Shown: positions 20,302-29,979 of the stretch, piece by piece
How positions within the stretch are numbered: position 1 is the first letter of the stretch
Layout: every line of letters begins with the position of its first letter
NCBI RefSeq assembly: GCF_000968015.1
Contig: NZ_LACH01000013.1
Span: 1 to 58,571, forward strand
Direction: 5' to 3'
Length of the DNA: 58,571 nucleotides
DNA from: Pseudomonas fluorescens
Lineage (GTDB): Bacteria > Pseudomonadota > Gammaproteobacteria > Pseudomonadales > Pseudomonadaceae
The notes under the pieces: model-generated
Told to the model about the DNA's origin: nothing
The model's input: the letters and a program-made list of their open reading frames with translations, nothing else
The model's database searches: none
Position numbers and translations under genes: made by a program

Positions 20302-21030
20302 ATGAGCCAAATCACTGTTCGTACCGTTGCTTATCAGATTGATGGCCAGCCGTATGAAAGCCGTCTGGCGTTCGATGCCGACCACAAAGGCCCACGCCCC
20401 GGTCTGTTGATGGCGCCGAACTGGATGGGCGTCAGCGCCGGTGCCGAGGAGATCGCCAAGTCTGTGGCGTCCAAGGGTTATGTGGTGCTGATCGCGGACC
20501 TCTACGGCCAGTCGGTCCGTCCGCAGAACGGCGACGAGGCGGGTGCAGCCATGATGCCGCTCAAGCATGACCGGCCGTTGTTGCGCAAACGTATGCAAGC
20601 AGCATTCGATCAGCTACAAATCCAGGACGAAGCGGCGGTCGATAGCTCGAAACTGGCGACGTTCGGTTTCTGTTTCGGCGGCTGCTGCGCGCTGGATCTG
20701 GCGCGCACTGGCGCGCCGGTGAAAGCGGCAGTGTCGTTCCACGGCACACTGGATTCGCCGAATCCGGCGGATGCCAGGAACATCAAGGGTTCGGTGTTGG
20801 TGCTGCACGGTGCATCCGACCCATTGGTGCCGAAAGAGCAACTGCCGGCGTTTGAAGATGAGATGAACGCGGCAGGCGTGGATTGGCAATTGCTGAGCTA
20901 TGGCGGCGCGGTGCATTCCTTCACCGATCCGCATGCCAATGTGCCGGGCATGATGATGTATGACGCGAAGACGGCAAGTCGTGCGTTTACCTCGATGCAC
21001 AACTTGCTGGATGAAGTGTTTAAAGGCTGA
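20302..21030 (+). CDS. Dienelactone hydrolase family protein
   Basis: This 242-residue alpha/beta hydrolase belongs to the dienelactone hydrolase family. The nucleophile elbow is GFCFGGCCALDLA with Cys as nucleophile, the Asp lies in LHGASDPLVP, and the His in GGAVHSFTDP. Family members hydrolyse lactones and esters; whether it acts on 4-carboxymethylenebut-2-en-4-olide or another ester cannot be decided, and no aromatic-degradation genes are nearby. The start has GGGAG upstream. It sits between the htpG terminator and a REP pair and is probably monocistronic. Confidence 0.88.
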   Translation: MSQITVRTVAYQIDGQPYESRLAFDADHKGPRPGLLMAPNWMGVSAGAEEIAKSVASKGYVVLIADLYGQSVRPQNGDEAGAAMMPLKHDRPLLRKRMQAAFDQLQIQDEAAVDSSKLATFGFCFGGCCALDLARTGAPVKAAVSFHGTLDSPNPADARNIKGSVLVLHGASDPLVPKEQLPAFEDEMNAAGVDWQLLSYGGAVHSFTDPHANVPGMMMYDAKTASRAFTSMHNLLDEVFKG

Positions 21031-21072
21031 TAGCAGTTTTCGCCCTGACACTCTTGGTGCCATGACTGGCCT

Positions 21073-21141
21073 CATCGCGAGCAGGCTCACTCCTACATTT
21101 TGGAACGCATTCCCCTTGTAGGAGTGAGCCTGCTCGCGATG
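21073..21141. repeat. REP pair, ACTCCTAC variant
   Basis: Two facing REPs have the variant arm GGCTCACTCCTACA instead of the common GCTCGCTCCCACA. They lie between convergent genes. Confidence 0.87.
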
Positions 21142-21153
21142 ACGGTGTAATGG

Positions 21154-22026
21154 TCAGCGAAAAAGCTGAGGCAATTCGATCCGCTCGCTTTCCCCCGGCA
21201 CCGTCGGCCAATCCCCGGCCGCCCAGCGTCGCCGCGCTTCATCGATCAACGCCGGATCGCTCGCCACGAAGTTCCAGTTGATCCGCCGCGGCCCATCCAG
21301 TGGCGCACCACCAAACAGCACGGCATGACAGTCGCTTTCAGCGAACAGCGTCATCTCTTCCCCGACCGGCAACACCACCAGCGAATGCGGTTCTATCAGT
21401 TCGCCATCCAGTTGCACCTCGCCGTCCAGTACATACAACGCCCGCTCTTCATGCTCGGTTGGAATCAGCAATGTGGTCGCCGTTTGCAGGTTCAATTCGG
21501 CATACAAGGTAGGAGAAAGTACCGGGACCGGTGATTCCAGGCAAAAGCCTGACCCGGCGATCATCCGGATCTTCACTCCCAGGTTATCGCTGACCGGCAG
21601 CGTGGCCGCCGGATGGTGGCTGTAGTGTCCGGGGCCGTGCTCTTTATCTTTTGGCGAGGCCAGCCAAATCTGCAAACCGTGCATCGTGAAGCCGCTGCTT
21701 TTCAGTGCCTCAGGTGTGCGTTCGACGTGGGCAATCGCGCTGCCCGCCGTCATCCAGCTGACATCACCGGCCTCCACCACTTGGTCGGAGCCGAGGCTGT
21801 CCTTGTGCTGGATTTTTCCTTCGAACAAGTACGTGAGGGTCGACAGACCAATGTGCGGATGCTGACGGATGTTCATGCCTTTTCCCGCCTCATAACGGGT
21901 TTCGAGCATGTGGTCGAAAAACACGAAAGGCCCGACGCTACGGCATTTGGCTGACGGCAGCGGGCGAAGAATTGGCTGGCCTTCGACATCTTCGGCGCGG
22001 GGACGGATTACGAGCGGAGTGGTCAT
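21154..22026 (-). CDS. Pirin family protein
   Basis: This 290-residue bicupin belongs to the pirin family. The N-terminal cupin carries the metal ligands in RQHPHIGLSTLTYLFEG (two His) together with a later HVE segment (SAIAHVERTPE), typical of pirins with quercetinase-like metal sites. Some bacterial pirins have quercetin 2,3-dioxygenase activity and others bind regulatory partners. The start at 22026 (MTTPLVIRP) is chosen because the 26 codons upstream contain no conserved sequence. It is 61 bases downstream of the OsmC-like gene on the same strand, so the two are probably one transcript. Confidence 0.88.
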   Translation of the reverse strand: MTTPLVIRPRAEDVEGQPILRPLPSAKCRSVGPFVFFDHMLETRYEAGKGMNIRQHPHIGLSTLTYLFEGKIQHKDSLGSDQVVEAGDVSWMTAGSAIAHVERTPEALKSSGFTMHGLQIWLASPKDKEHGPGHYSHHPAATLPVSDNLGVKIRMIAGSGFCLESPVPVLSPTLYAELNLQTATTLLIPTEHEERALYVLDGEVQLDGELIEPHSLVVLPVGEEMTLFAESDCHAVLFGGAPLDGPRRINWNFVASDPALIDEARRRWAAGDWPTVPGESERIELPQLFR

Positions 22027-22087
22027 GCTGCATTCCAGGCTGAGCGGGTAATGCGTGGAGCATAACCCGCTTGCGCAGCCCTTGCCG

Positions 22088-22504
22088 CTATTGGCTGAAG
22101 GCACCTTCAGACAGGTGCGTTTCGATGCTGACGTCAGTGGTGGTCATCAACTTGTGGACCGGGCAACGGTCGGCCACGCGGTGCAACTCATCGCGCTGGG
22201 CGTCGGTGAGCACACCTTTAAGTGTCAGTTTGACGTGCAGGGCATATTTGCCTTTCTGTTCTTCGCTGTTGTCACGTTTGACTTCAACTGTGACACCGGT
22301 CAGCGGGATGTCTTTTTTCTTCGCGTACATCTTCAGGGTCAGGGCCTTGCAGGCACCCAGGGCCGCGTCGAAGTAATCGTGCGGCTCGGGCGCCGAGCCT
22401 TCGCCGCCGGAGAGTGTCGGTACGTCGGCAAAGAGCTCGTGGTCATCGATCTGTACGCTGTGGCGAAAACCTTCGGCGGAAACGGTATTGACGGTGACAG
22501 TCAT
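22088..22504 (-). CDS. OsmC family protein
   Basis: This 138-residue protein belongs to the OsmC/Ohr fold family of thiol peroxidases. The conserved segment PHDYFDAALGACKALTLKMYAKKK carries the first Cys, and VADRCPVHKLM the second Cys (the pair used to reduce organic hydroperoxides in Ohr/OsmC). It is closer to the YhfA-like OsmC group than to Ohr. The ATG at 22504 has GAGG 8 bases upstream. Its neighbour pirin is on the same strand and in the same likely operon; both are stress-linked families, but a joint role is inference. Confidence 0.85.
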   Translation of the reverse strand: MTVTVNTVSAEGFRHSVQIDDHELFADVPTLSGGEGSAPEPHDYFDAALGACKALTLKMYAKKKDIPLTGVTVEVKRDNSEEQKGKYALHVKLTLKGVLTDAQRDELHRVADRCPVHKLMTTTDVSIETHLSEGAFSQ

Positions 22505-22757
22505 GGGAAACCTCGCAGGCAACAGGAAAAGTCATTCGATCAAAAAAGACCTTGAAGGTATAGAGCATTGCTCCTGTTACGCGTTCCACTTTCTTGCTCA
22601 CCCAATCCCGAGCGCTGAATCGTTGTACCCCGGCGATCGAAGCAGTTGAGGTATTTTTATATAACCTTTTCGTCTTAAGAAAGGTTTCTCCTGGCCGATA
22701 CCTTCTAAAGCAATTCGCTGCTGGGGTGATGCAGCACTTTTGGAAGGAGCCAGAGCA

Positions 22758-24383
22758 ATGAGTATCAGAAGTCTCAATATTGCGCCGCGCGCAGGTCTGG
22801 GGTTTGGCCTGCTGGCGTTGATGGTGTTTGGATTGGGGGCGTTCGCCCTGCTGCAAATGTCGAACATGCGCGCGCAGTCCGATCAGGTCGATGACAACTG
22901 GCTGCCCAGCGTGATGGCGGTCGGGGAGATGAATCAGGACATGCTACGGCTGCGGGCGCTGACCATGCGTCTGCTGCTCAATCGGGCCCCGCAGGCGCTG
23001 GAACAAAACGTCAGCAAACTCAATGAGCTCAAAAGCGTCCTGGGTGAACCTGCGCAGCGTTATGACGCGCTGATCGTGCTGCCCGAAGAGCGTGTGCTGT
23101 TCGATCGCTTCAAAGCCTCGGGGCAAAAATACCTGCAGTTCCAGACTCAGGTGATGACGCTGTCGGCCCAAGGACGGGTGGAAGAGGCGGCCGCCATCCT
23201 CAATGGCGAGATGAGTCCGTTGGCCGATGAAATCAACGGCACCCTCAAGGCATTAGTCGAACTGAACAAGCACAACGCTAACCTGGCGACGGAGGCGGGG
23301 CGCCAGGTGTTCAGCCAATCGCGGGTCTGGGTCGGGGTGATGATCGGCCTGACGGCGCTGATGACCATCGGCCTGGCGCTGCTGCTGACCCGCAGCATCG
23401 TCGTGCCGCTGTCCCAATCGTTGAAGGTGGCCGAAGGGGTAGCTGGCGGCGATCTCACCGGTGACATCAGCATCAGCGGCAAAGACGAGCCGGCGCGGCT
23501 GTTGCACGCCCTCAAGAGCATGCAGGGGAGTTTGCGCGAAACCCTGCGGCGTATTTCCGACTCATCCAGCCAATTGGCCTCGGCGTCGGAAGAACTCAGT
23601 TGTGTGACCGAAGAGGCCACCCGGGGCCTGCATCAGCAGAGCCTGGAAATCGACCAGGCCGCCACGGCGGTGAATCAGATGACCGCGGCGGTGGAGGAGG
23701 TCGCGAGCAATGCGGTGGCCACGTCCGAAGCGTCTCGGGAGTCCGACCGGATTGCCCAGCACGGTCGCAAGCAGGTGCATCAGACCGTGTTGTCCATCGA
23801 GTCCCTGGCCGACGATGTCACGGCCAATGCGACCCAGGTCGAGGACCTGGCGCAGAAAGTCTATGGCATCAGCAAAGTCCTGGATGTGATTCGCTCGATT
23901 GCCGAGCAGACGAATTTGCTGGCCCTGAACGCGGCCATCGAAGCGGCGCGGGCCGGGAGTGCCGGGCGCGGGTTTGCCGTGGTGGCCGATGAAGTGCGGG
24001 CGCTGGCGCACCGGACTCAGCAATCGACCCAGGAAATCGAGCAGATGATTACTGGCATCCAGCAAGGCACTGATGCTGCGGTCAGCTCGATGCAGCAGAG
24101 CAACACGCGAGCGCGTTCAACCCTGGAAGTGGCGAAAGCAGCGGGCACGGCGCTGGAAGAAATCGCCTCGGCGTTTACCCTGATCAATGAACGCAACCTG
24201 GTGATCGCCAGCGCCTCCGAGGAACAAGCGGCTGTCGCGCGAGAGGTGGATCGCAACCTGATGAACATTCGCGATCTTGCGTTGCAGACGTCGGCCGGGG
24301 CGAATCAAACCAGTGCCGCGAGCCAGGAGCTGTCTCGGTTGGCGGTCGATTTGAATACGATGGTGGCGCGGTTTTCGGTCTGA
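22758..24383 (+). CDS. Methyl-accepting chemotaxis protein
   Basis: This 541-residue chemoreceptor has a first membrane helix at about 15-37, a periplasmic four-helix-bundle sensor (about 40-185), a second membrane helix at about 188-210, a HAMP domain (about 212-265) and a cytoplasmic signalling domain. The hairpin tip reads [20 protein letters not shown], which binds CheA and CheW. The C-terminus lacks a CheR-tethering pentapeptide. AAGGAG precedes the ATG at 22758. Ligand unknown; the helical sensor type is common to amino-acid, TCA-acid and other receptors. It is a single gene transcribed away from the OsmC-like gene. Confidence 0.93.
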   Translation: MSIRSLNIAPRAGLGFGLLALMVFGLGAFALLQMSNMRAQSDQVDDNWLPSVMAVGEMNQDMLRLRALTMRLLLNRAPQALEQNVSKLNELKSVLGEPAQRYDALIVLPEERVLFDRFKASGQKYLQFQTQVMTLSAQGRVEEAAAILNGEMSPLADEINGTLKALVELNKHNANLATEAGRQVFSQSRVWVGVMIGLTALMTIGLALLLTRSIVVPLSQSLKVAEGVAGGDLTGDISISGKDEPARLLHALKSMQGSLRETLRRISDSSSQLASASEELSCVTEEATRGLHQQSLEIDQAATAVNQMTAAVEEVASNAVATSEASRESDRIAQHGRKQVHQTVLSIESLADDVTANATQVEDLAQKVYGISKVLDVIRSIAEQTNLLALNAAIEAARAGSAGRGFAVVADEVRALAHRTQQSTQEIEQMITGIQQGTDAAVSSMQQSNTRARSTLEVAKAAGTALEEIASAFTLINERNLVIASASEEQAAVAREVDRNLMNIRDLALQTSAGANQTSAASQELSRLAVDLNTMVARFSV

Positions 24384-24551
24384 GCACCGAGGGGCTTTGT
24401 CGTTCCGGCGACGCTACCGGCTGGCTGTGCAAGGTTGCGGGTGGCGCCATCCCGGCCTATGGTCCAAGCGATACTTTGCCGCGACTGGCGCGCAATGATT
24501 CGACGCCGGTCGCTGTCCATCCAGTGCTGATTTACGTAGCGAGGTGACGAC

Positions 24552-25928
24552 ATGCCCACCGACTCCCGACCCGCCGTACTCGAACTGATCGGTAATACGC
24601 CACTGGTGCGCGTCAGCCGTTTCGATACCGGCCCGTGCACACTTTTCCTCAAGCTCGAATCACAGAACCCCGGCGGCTCGATCAAGGATCGCATCGGCCT
24701 GGCGATGATCGACGCCGCCGAGCGCGATGGCAGCCTGCGACCCGGCGGCACCATCGTCGAGGCCACCGCCGGCAACACCGGTCTTGGTCTGGCCCTGGTC
24801 GGCCGTGCCAAGGGCTACCGGGTGGTGTTGGTGGTGCCGGACAAGATGTCCACCGAGAAAGTCTTGCACCTCAAGGCGATGGGCGCCGAGGTGCACATCA
24901 CCCGCTCCGACGTCGGCAAGGGCCATCCCGATTACTACCAGGACGTTGCGGCGCGGTTGGCACTGGAAATTCCCGACGCCTTTTTCGCCGATCAATTCAA
25001 CAACCCGGCCAACCCGCTGGCCCACGAATGCAGCACCGCGCCGGAGATCTGGGCGCAGACTCAGCATGACGTGGACGCCATCGTCGTCGGCGTTGGCTCG
25101 GCCGGCACGCTGACCGGGCTGACTCGTTTCTTTCGCCGCGTGCAACCGGACTTGGTCATGGTGCTGGCCGATCCGGTCGGCTCGGTGATGGCCGAATACA
25201 GCCGCAGCGGCACCATGAGCACGCCCGGCTCCTGGGCGGTGGAGGGCATCGGTGAGGACTTCATTCCGTCGATTGCCGACCTGTCCAGCGTGCGCCACGC
25301 CTACTCGATCAGCGACGAAGAAAGCTTCGATCATGCCCGCCAACTGCTGCGTGCAGAAGGCATACTCGGCGGCTCTTCGACCGGCACACTGCTGGCGGCG
25401 GCGCTGCGCTATTGCCGCGAGCAGACCGAGCCGAAGCGGGTCGTCAGCTTCGTCTGCGACACCGGCACACGCTACCTGTCGAAGGTCTACAACGACCAGT
25501 GGATGAACGATCAGGGCCTGTTGCAGTACAAACATTATGGCGATCTGCGCGACCTGATCTCACGGCGTTTCGAGGATGGCCGGGTGATCAGCGTGGGCCC
25601 CGACGACACGCTGCTCACCGCGTTCCAGCGCATGCGTCTGGCGGATGTGTCGCAACTGCCGGTGCTGGAGGGCGGGCAGCGGCTGGTCGGCGTGATCGAC
25701 GAGTCCGACATTCTGCTGGGCATGCAAGAAGATGCTTCGCACTTTCGCATGAGCGTGGCCAGCGCGATGACCGATAAGCTGCAAACCCTGCCTCCAAGCG
25801 CCAGTCTGGCTGAACTACAGGCGGAGCTCGACCGTGGGCTGGTGGCGATCATCGCCGACGCTTCGGGCTTCTACGGCTTGATTACTCGAGTCGACATGCT
25901 CATTCACCTACGGAGATCCCTTACATGA
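24552..25928 (+). CDS. cbs: Cystathionine beta-synthase
   Basis: This PLP enzyme condenses serine and homocysteine to cystathionine, the first step of reverse transsulfuration. In the 458-residue protein NPGGSIKDRIG carries the PLP Lys45 and TAGNTGLGLA the phosphate-binding loop. Two CBS-pair domains fill the C-terminus from about residue 335 (VGPDDTLLTAFQRM and the following repeat) and are likely nucleotide sensors. The eukaryotic heme-binding extension is absent. GAGGTGA precedes the ATG. It overlaps the downstream cystathionine gamma-lyase gene by 4 bases (ATGA), which fixes the pathway. A pure O-acetylserine sulfhydrylase is unlikely because of the CBS domains and partner. Confidence 0.92.
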   Translation: MPTDSRPAVLELIGNTPLVRVSRFDTGPCTLFLKLESQNPGGSIKDRIGLAMIDAAERDGSLRPGGTIVEATAGNTGLGLALVGRAKGYRVVLVVPDKMSTEKVLHLKAMGAEVHITRSDVGKGHPDYYQDVAARLALEIPDAFFADQFNNPANPLAHECSTAPEIWAQTQHDVDAIVVGVGSAGTLTGLTRFFRRVQPDLVMVLADPVGSVMAEYSRSGTMSTPGSWAVEGIGEDFIPSIADLSSVRHAYSISDEESFDHARQLLRAEGILGGSSTGTLLAAALRYCREQTEPKRVVSFVCDTGTRYLSKVYNDQWMNDQGLLQYKHYGDLRDLISRRFEDGRVISVGPDDTLLTAFQRMRLADVSQLPVLEGGQRLVGVIDESDILLGMQEDASHFRMSVASAMTDKLQTLPPSASLAELQAELDRGLVAIIADASGFYGLITRVDMLIHLRRSLT

Positions 25929-27103
25929 GTCAACACGATGAAAACGCTGTGCCACGCGCCTTCGCCACCCGTGTGATCCATGCCGGGCAAACGCCCGACC
26001 CTACCACCGGGGCGCTGATGCCGCCGATTTACGCCAACTCCACCTATTTGCAGCAGAGCCCCGGCGTGCACAAGGGCTTCGACTACGGGCGCTCGCACAA
26101 CCCGACGCGCTTTGCGCTGGAGCGTTGCGTTGCAGACCTCGAAGGCGGCACCCAGGCCTTCGCGTTCGCGTCCGGGCTGGCGACGATTTCCACCGTGCTC
26201 GAATTGCTCGATGCCGATTCGCACATCGTCTCCGGCAACGACCTGTACGGCGGTACTTTCCGCCTGTTCGACAAGGTGCGCCGGCGCAGCGCCGGGCATC
26301 GCTTCAGCTTCGTCGACCTGACTGATTTGTCGGCCTTCGAAGCGGCGCTGCAGGACGACACGCGGATGGTCATGGTCGAGACGCCAAGCAATCCGTTGCT
26401 GCGCCTCACCGATCTCGTTGCCATCGCGCGCATCTGCCGCCAGCGAGGCATCATTTGTGTGGCCGACAACACCTTTGCCAGCCCATGGATACAGCGCCCG
26501 CTGGAGCTGGGCTTCGACATCGTGCTGCACTCGACCACCAAGTACCTGAACGGCCACTCCGACGTGATCGGCGGCATCGCGGTGGTCGGACAAAACGCAG
26601 ACCTGGCGGAGCGTCTGGGCTTCCTGCAAAACGCAGTCGGCGCGATCGCCGGGCCGTTCGACGCTTTCCTCACCTTGCGCGGCGTTAAGACCCTGGCGCT
26701 GCGCATGGAACGCCACTGCAACAACGCGCTGGACCTGGCGCAATGGCTGGAGCGTCAGCCGCAAGTGGCGCGCGTCTATTATCCGGGCCTGCCGTCGCAC
26801 CCGCAGCACGAACTGGCGCAGCGGCAGATGCGCGGTTTCGGCGGGATGATATCCCTCGACCTTAACAGCGACCTGGCCGGTGCCACGCGCTTCCTCGAGA
26901 ATGTGCGGATCTTTGCCTTGGCCGAAAGCCTGGGCGGGGTGGAAAGCCTGATCGAGCACCCGGCGATCATGACCCACGCCACAATTCCTGCGGATACTCG
27001 TGCGCAACTCGGCATCGGCGATGCGTTGGTGCGGTTGTCAGTGGGGGTCGAGGATGTCGAAGACCTGCGCGCCGATCTGGCACAGGCGCTGGCGCGGATC
27101 TGA
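25925..27103 (+). CDS. Cystathionine gamma-lyase (Cys/Met PLP family)
   Basis: This 392-residue PLP enzyme belongs to the Cys/Met metabolism family. The PLP Lys is in [13 protein letters not shown] (Lys206); [11 protein letters not shown] and ETPSNPLL are other family motifs. Cystathionine gamma-lyase splits cystathionine to cysteine, ammonia and 2-oxobutyrate; sequence alone does not exclude cystathionine gamma-synthase, but the 4-base overlap with cystathionine beta-synthase makes the lyase role more probable. Together the two genes convert homocysteine to cysteine. A strong bidirectional terminator lies just downstream. Confidence 0.88.
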   Translation: MSQHDENAVPRAFATRVIHAGQTPDPTTGALMPPIYANSTYLQQSPGVHKGFDYGRSHNPTRFALERCVADLEGGTQAFAFASGLATISTVLELLDADSHIVSGNDLYGGTFRLFDKVRRRSAGHRFSFVDLTDLSAFEAALQDDTRMVMVETPSNPLLRLTDLVAIARICRQRGIICVADNTFASPWIQRPLELGFDIVLHSTTKYLNGHSDVIGGIAVVGQNADLAERLGFLQNAVGAIAGPFDAFLTLRGVKTLALRMERHCNNALDLAQWLERQPQVARVYYPGLPSHPQHELAQRQMRGFGGMISLDLNSDLAGATRFLENVRIFALAESLGGVESLIEHPAIMTHATIPADTRAQLGIGDALVRLSVGVEDVEDLRADLAQALARI

Positions 27104-27115
27104 ATTTCAGCAGGC

Positions 27116-27153
27116 AAAAAAAATCCGGAACCCTTATCGGATTCCGGATTTTT
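27116..27153. terminator. Bidirectional terminator between converging genes
   Basis: AAATCCGGAA and TTCCGGATTT pair with an 11-base loop and have A-runs and T-runs outside, serving the plus-strand lyase and the minus-strand DUF3108 gene. Confidence 0.87.
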
Positions 27154-27166
27154 GTGTCGAGCCGGA

Positions 27167-27880
27167 TCAGCTGCCTTTGACAGCCTTGCCGTTGACCGTA
27201 CCGTCGAGGAGCATGATGTTGTACTCCTTGCCGTCGGTTTCAACCTGTTGCAGACGAACCAGCAGGTAATCCCAGTCCTTGGCGAACCACAGGACGGTGA
27301 TGCGCTTGCTTTGTGTCGGGTCGCGCACGCGCTCGACCTTGATCGCATCGATCTGGCCAGCCTTGGTGTCGACCTTTTCCGAACCCAGCACGCGGAAGTC
27401 ATAGGTATCGACTTCGCCAGCGTCGACGACCTGGTAGCTCATGCTTTTCTTGCCAGCGGCCACGTCGTGCTGCAGAGCCAGCTGATAAGTGGATTTGTCG
27501 ACCATGCCGCGGTTGAGCGGGATCTTGACCGGGTCACCGCGATCGGTGCCGGTGATCATTTTGTTGGTCCAGTCGAAATCCAGGTCAGCCTTCTTGGCTT
27601 TACCCAAGCCACCACGTTCGAAGTGGTAGGACTGCGGCAGCATGGTGTCCTTGTCCAGCGTCAGGGTGCTTTCTTCGGTCAGGCTGGCGATCATCATCGA
27701 GGCCTTGAAGCTGAGCTTCCATGCGCCGTTGGCTTGTTTGGTCAGGCTGCGTTCAGCGGTGCCGCTCATGGGCAACTGCTTCCAGTCAGCGGTGTAGCTG
27801 GCGGAGAAAGGTTGAAGTTCTGCAGCCTGCGCAAATGGCAGTGCGAGCAGAGCGCAAGCGAAGAGCAGGGCACGACGCAT
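27167..27880 (-). CDS. DUF3108 periplasmic protein
   Basis: This 237-residue protein begins MRRALLFACALLALPFAQAAE, a Sec signal peptide cleaved after about AQA, and the rest reads as a beta-rich DUF3108 domain (FSASYTADWKQLPMSGTAERSL). Function is unknown; DUF3108 proteins are thought to act in the periplasm. The ATG lies 8 bases downstream of the purN stop, with AGGAG as ribosome binding site, so it is cotranscribed with purM and purN. This purM-purN-DUF3108 order is, from memory, conserved in pseudomonads. Confidence 0.87.
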   Translation of the reverse strand: MRRALLFACALLALPFAQAAELQPFSASYTADWKQLPMSGTAERSLTKQANGAWKLSFKASMMIASLTEESTLTLDKDTMLPQSYHFERGGLGKAKKADLDFDWTNKMITGTDRGDPVKIPLNRGMVDKSTYQLALQHDVAAGKKSMSYQVVDAGEVDTYDFRVLGSEKVDTKAGQIDAIKVERVRDPTQSKRITVLWFAKDWDYLLVRLQQVETDGKEYNIMLLDGTVNGKAVKGS

Positions 27881-27888
27881 AAAATCTC

Positions 27889-28539
27889 CTAGGTTCGAAT
27901 CAAGTGGCCGCTGGCCGCGAGTAACTTCCCATCCAGTAAAGCACCTTGCTCGCCGAGTGATAAACGACCTTCGGCAAACCAGCGTACAGCCAACGGGTAG
28001 ATCAGGTGTTCCTGGGTATGGACTCGCTGCGCCAGACTCTGCGGCGAATCGTGCAACTCTACCGGTATTACTGCCTGTACGACCAGTGGTCCGCCATCGA
28101 GTTCCTCGGTGACGAAGTGCACGGAGCAGCCGTGCTCGGTATCGCCGGCCTCCAGCGCGCGCTGATGCGTGTGCAACCCTTTGTATTTGGGTAGCAGCGA
28201 GGGATGGATGTTGAGCAGGCGACCCGCGTAGTGGCGCACGAAGTCAGCGCTGAGAATGCGCATGAAGCCGGCCAGTACCACGAGTTTGGGGTTGAACGCG
28301 TCGATCAGTTCGATCAGCGCGGCATCGAAGGCCTCGCGGCCTTCGAAAGCCTTGTGATCCAGGGTGCGGGTGTCGATACCCGCGTCCCTGGCGCGTTGCA
28401 GGCCGAAGGCGTCGGCGCGGTTGGAAATCACCGCAGCGATGCGGGCCGGGCTGTCGCCCGTCCGCGTGCTGTCGATCAAGGCCTGCAAGTTACTGCCGGT
28501 GCCGGACAACAGCACCACCACATCACAGGTCTGGGACAT
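27889..28539 (-). CDS. purN: Phosphoribosylglycinamide formyltransferase
   Basis: PurN transfers a formyl group from 10-formyltetrahydrofolate to GAR, the third step of purine synthesis. The 216-residue protein has the phosphate-binding LSGTGSNLQALID near residue 10 and the catalytic region NIHPSLLPKYKGLHTHQRAL with the conserved Asn, His and later Asp (HFVTEELDGGPLVVQ). I use the ATG at 28539; it overlaps the purM stop by one base (TGATG), showing tight coupling. The in-frame TTG one codon upstream is unlikely. Confidence 0.96.
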   Translation of the reverse strand: MSQTCDVVVLLSGTGSNLQALIDSTRTGDSPARIAAVISNRADAFGLQRARDAGIDTRTLDHKAFEGREAFDAALIELIDAFNPKLVVLAGFMRILSADFVRHYAGRLLNIHPSLLPKYKGLHTHQRALEAGDTEHGCSVHFVTEELDGGPLVVQAVIPVELHDSPQSLAQRVHTQEHLIYPLAVRWFAEGRLSLGEQGALLDGKLLAASGHLIRT

Positions 28540-29597
28540 CAATGAGCCTTGAGGTTCTTCAGTTCAACCTGAGCCGCGCCTTCGGCAGCGGTGGAGATCT
28601 GACCGATGACCCAAGGCTGCTCGCCGGCTTCACGCAGGACGTTCAGGGCGGTTTCAACGTGCTCTTGAGCAACGCAGATGACCATGCCCACGCCGCAGTT
28701 CAGCACGCGGTGCATTTCGTTTTCGTCGACGTTGCCTTTCTCTTGCAGCCAGTCGAACACGGCAGGACGGGTCCAGCTCGCAACGTCAACCACGGCTTGT
28801 GCGCCTTTTGGCAGAACGCGCGGGATGTTGTCCAGCAGGCCACCACCGGTGATGTGGGCCATGGCTTTGACGGCGCCGGTTTCCTTGATCAGCTTGAGCA
28901 GCGGCTTCACATAGATACGGGTCGGGGCCATCAGCAGGTCGGTCAGCGGTTTGCCGTCGAGCTGGATGTTTTCGATGTCGGCACCGGACACTTCGATGAT
29001 CTTGCGGATCAGCGAGTAGCCGTTGGAGTGCGGGCCGGAAGACGGCAGGGCGAGCAGGGCATCGCCGGCAGCGACTTTGGAACCGTCGATGATTTCGGAT
29101 TTTTCCACGACGCCGACGCAGAAGCCGGCCAGGTCGTAGTCTTCGCCTTCGTACATGCCAGGCATTTCAGCAGTTTCGCCGCCAACCAGGGAGCAACCGG
29201 ACAATTCACAGCCAGCGCCAATGCCGGTCACGACCTGGGTCGCGGTTTCGACGTTGAGTTTGCCGGTGGCATAGTAGTCGAGGAAAAACAGCGGCTCGGC
29301 GCCGCAGACCACCAGGTCGTTCACGCACATGGCAACCAGGTCGATGCCGATGCTGTCGTGCTTGTTCAGGTTCAGTGCCAGGCGCAGCTTGGTGCCGACG
29401 CCGTCAGTACCGGAAACCAGCACGGGCTGTTTGTAGCCGGCCGGGATTTCGCAGAGGGCGCCGAAACCGCCCAGGCCGCCCATGACTTCCGGGCGCGCAG
29501 TGCGCTTGGCGACGCTCTTGATGCGTTCGACCAATGCTTCACCGGCGTCGATGTCTACACCGGCGTCCTTGTAGCTCAGGGAGGGTTGCTTGCTCAT
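28539..29597 (-). CDS. purM: Phosphoribosylformylglycinamidine cyclo-ligase
   Basis: PurM closes FGAM to aminoimidazole ribonucleotide using ATP, the fifth step of purine synthesis. The 352-residue protein has the family motifs [21 protein letters not shown] (ATP and FGAM binding) and [11 protein letters not shown]. The start at 29597 ([15 protein letters not shown]) matches relatives; the longer open frame upstream is not conserved. It is the first gene of purM-purN-DUF3108. An upstream leader of about 120 bases is A+T-poor, and no PurR-like operator was recognised. Confidence 0.97.
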   Translation of the reverse strand: MSKQPSLSYKDAGVDIDAGEALVERIKSVAKRTARPEVMGGLGGFGALCEIPAGYKQPVLVSGTDGVGTKLRLALNLNKHDSIGIDLVAMCVNDLVVCGAEPLFFLDYYATGKLNVETATQVVTGIGAGCELSGCSLVGGETAEMPGMYEGEDYDLAGFCVGVVEKSEIIDGSKVAAGDALLALPSSGPHSNGYSLIRKIIEVSGADIENIQLDGKPLTDLLMAPTRIYVKPLLKLIKETGAVKAMAHITGGGLLDNIPRVLPKGAQAVVDVASWTRPAVFDWLQEKGNVDENEMHRVLNCGVGMVICVAQEHVETALNVLREAGEQPWVIGQISTAAEGAAQVELKNLKAH

Positions 29598-29979
29598 GAT
29601 CCAGGCCTTTAGGGGGGATTCAGGGGTAACGACCGAGTCCAGTGGGACCACCGAAACTGACGAAGGCGATTGCCATCCGCGAATTTCAGGGTGCCCGGCT
29701 GTTGCCGGTCTGCGAAGGCGCGCGATTTTATCAGGCTTGAGGGGCAGCGGCCATCCTCAGGCCGACGGCAGGGGCATATCCGCTTAAAAAAACCTTCATT
29801 GCCCGTGTTGGTCGTCTCCTTCATGGCTGTATAAGGTATCGCTATTAACCGTCTATCGTTATGACAGTGCAAAAACTTACCAGGGTCAGGTGAATGTTTT
29901 GCTTGGGGGCGTGGTCACAGCCTTGCTCAATCCGGTTCACGCGGCCTGTTCCAGCCGCTCTTGTCGTCAGGAATCCTCC
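29598..29979. promoter_or_regulatory. Divergent control region between purM and the DUF2066 gene
   Basis: This 382-base gap carries promoters for both sides by necessity. On the minus strand a possible -10, TAAAAT, lies at 29725-29730 but with no good -35. On the plus strand I see no convincing promoter. No gene, repeat or RNA structure was recognised. Confidence 0.4.

Noticed and set aside
29890..29979. Upstream extension of the DUF2066 gene
   Set aside because: The extra 30 codons would put residues before the signal peptide, and AGGAATCC supports the ATG at 29980.
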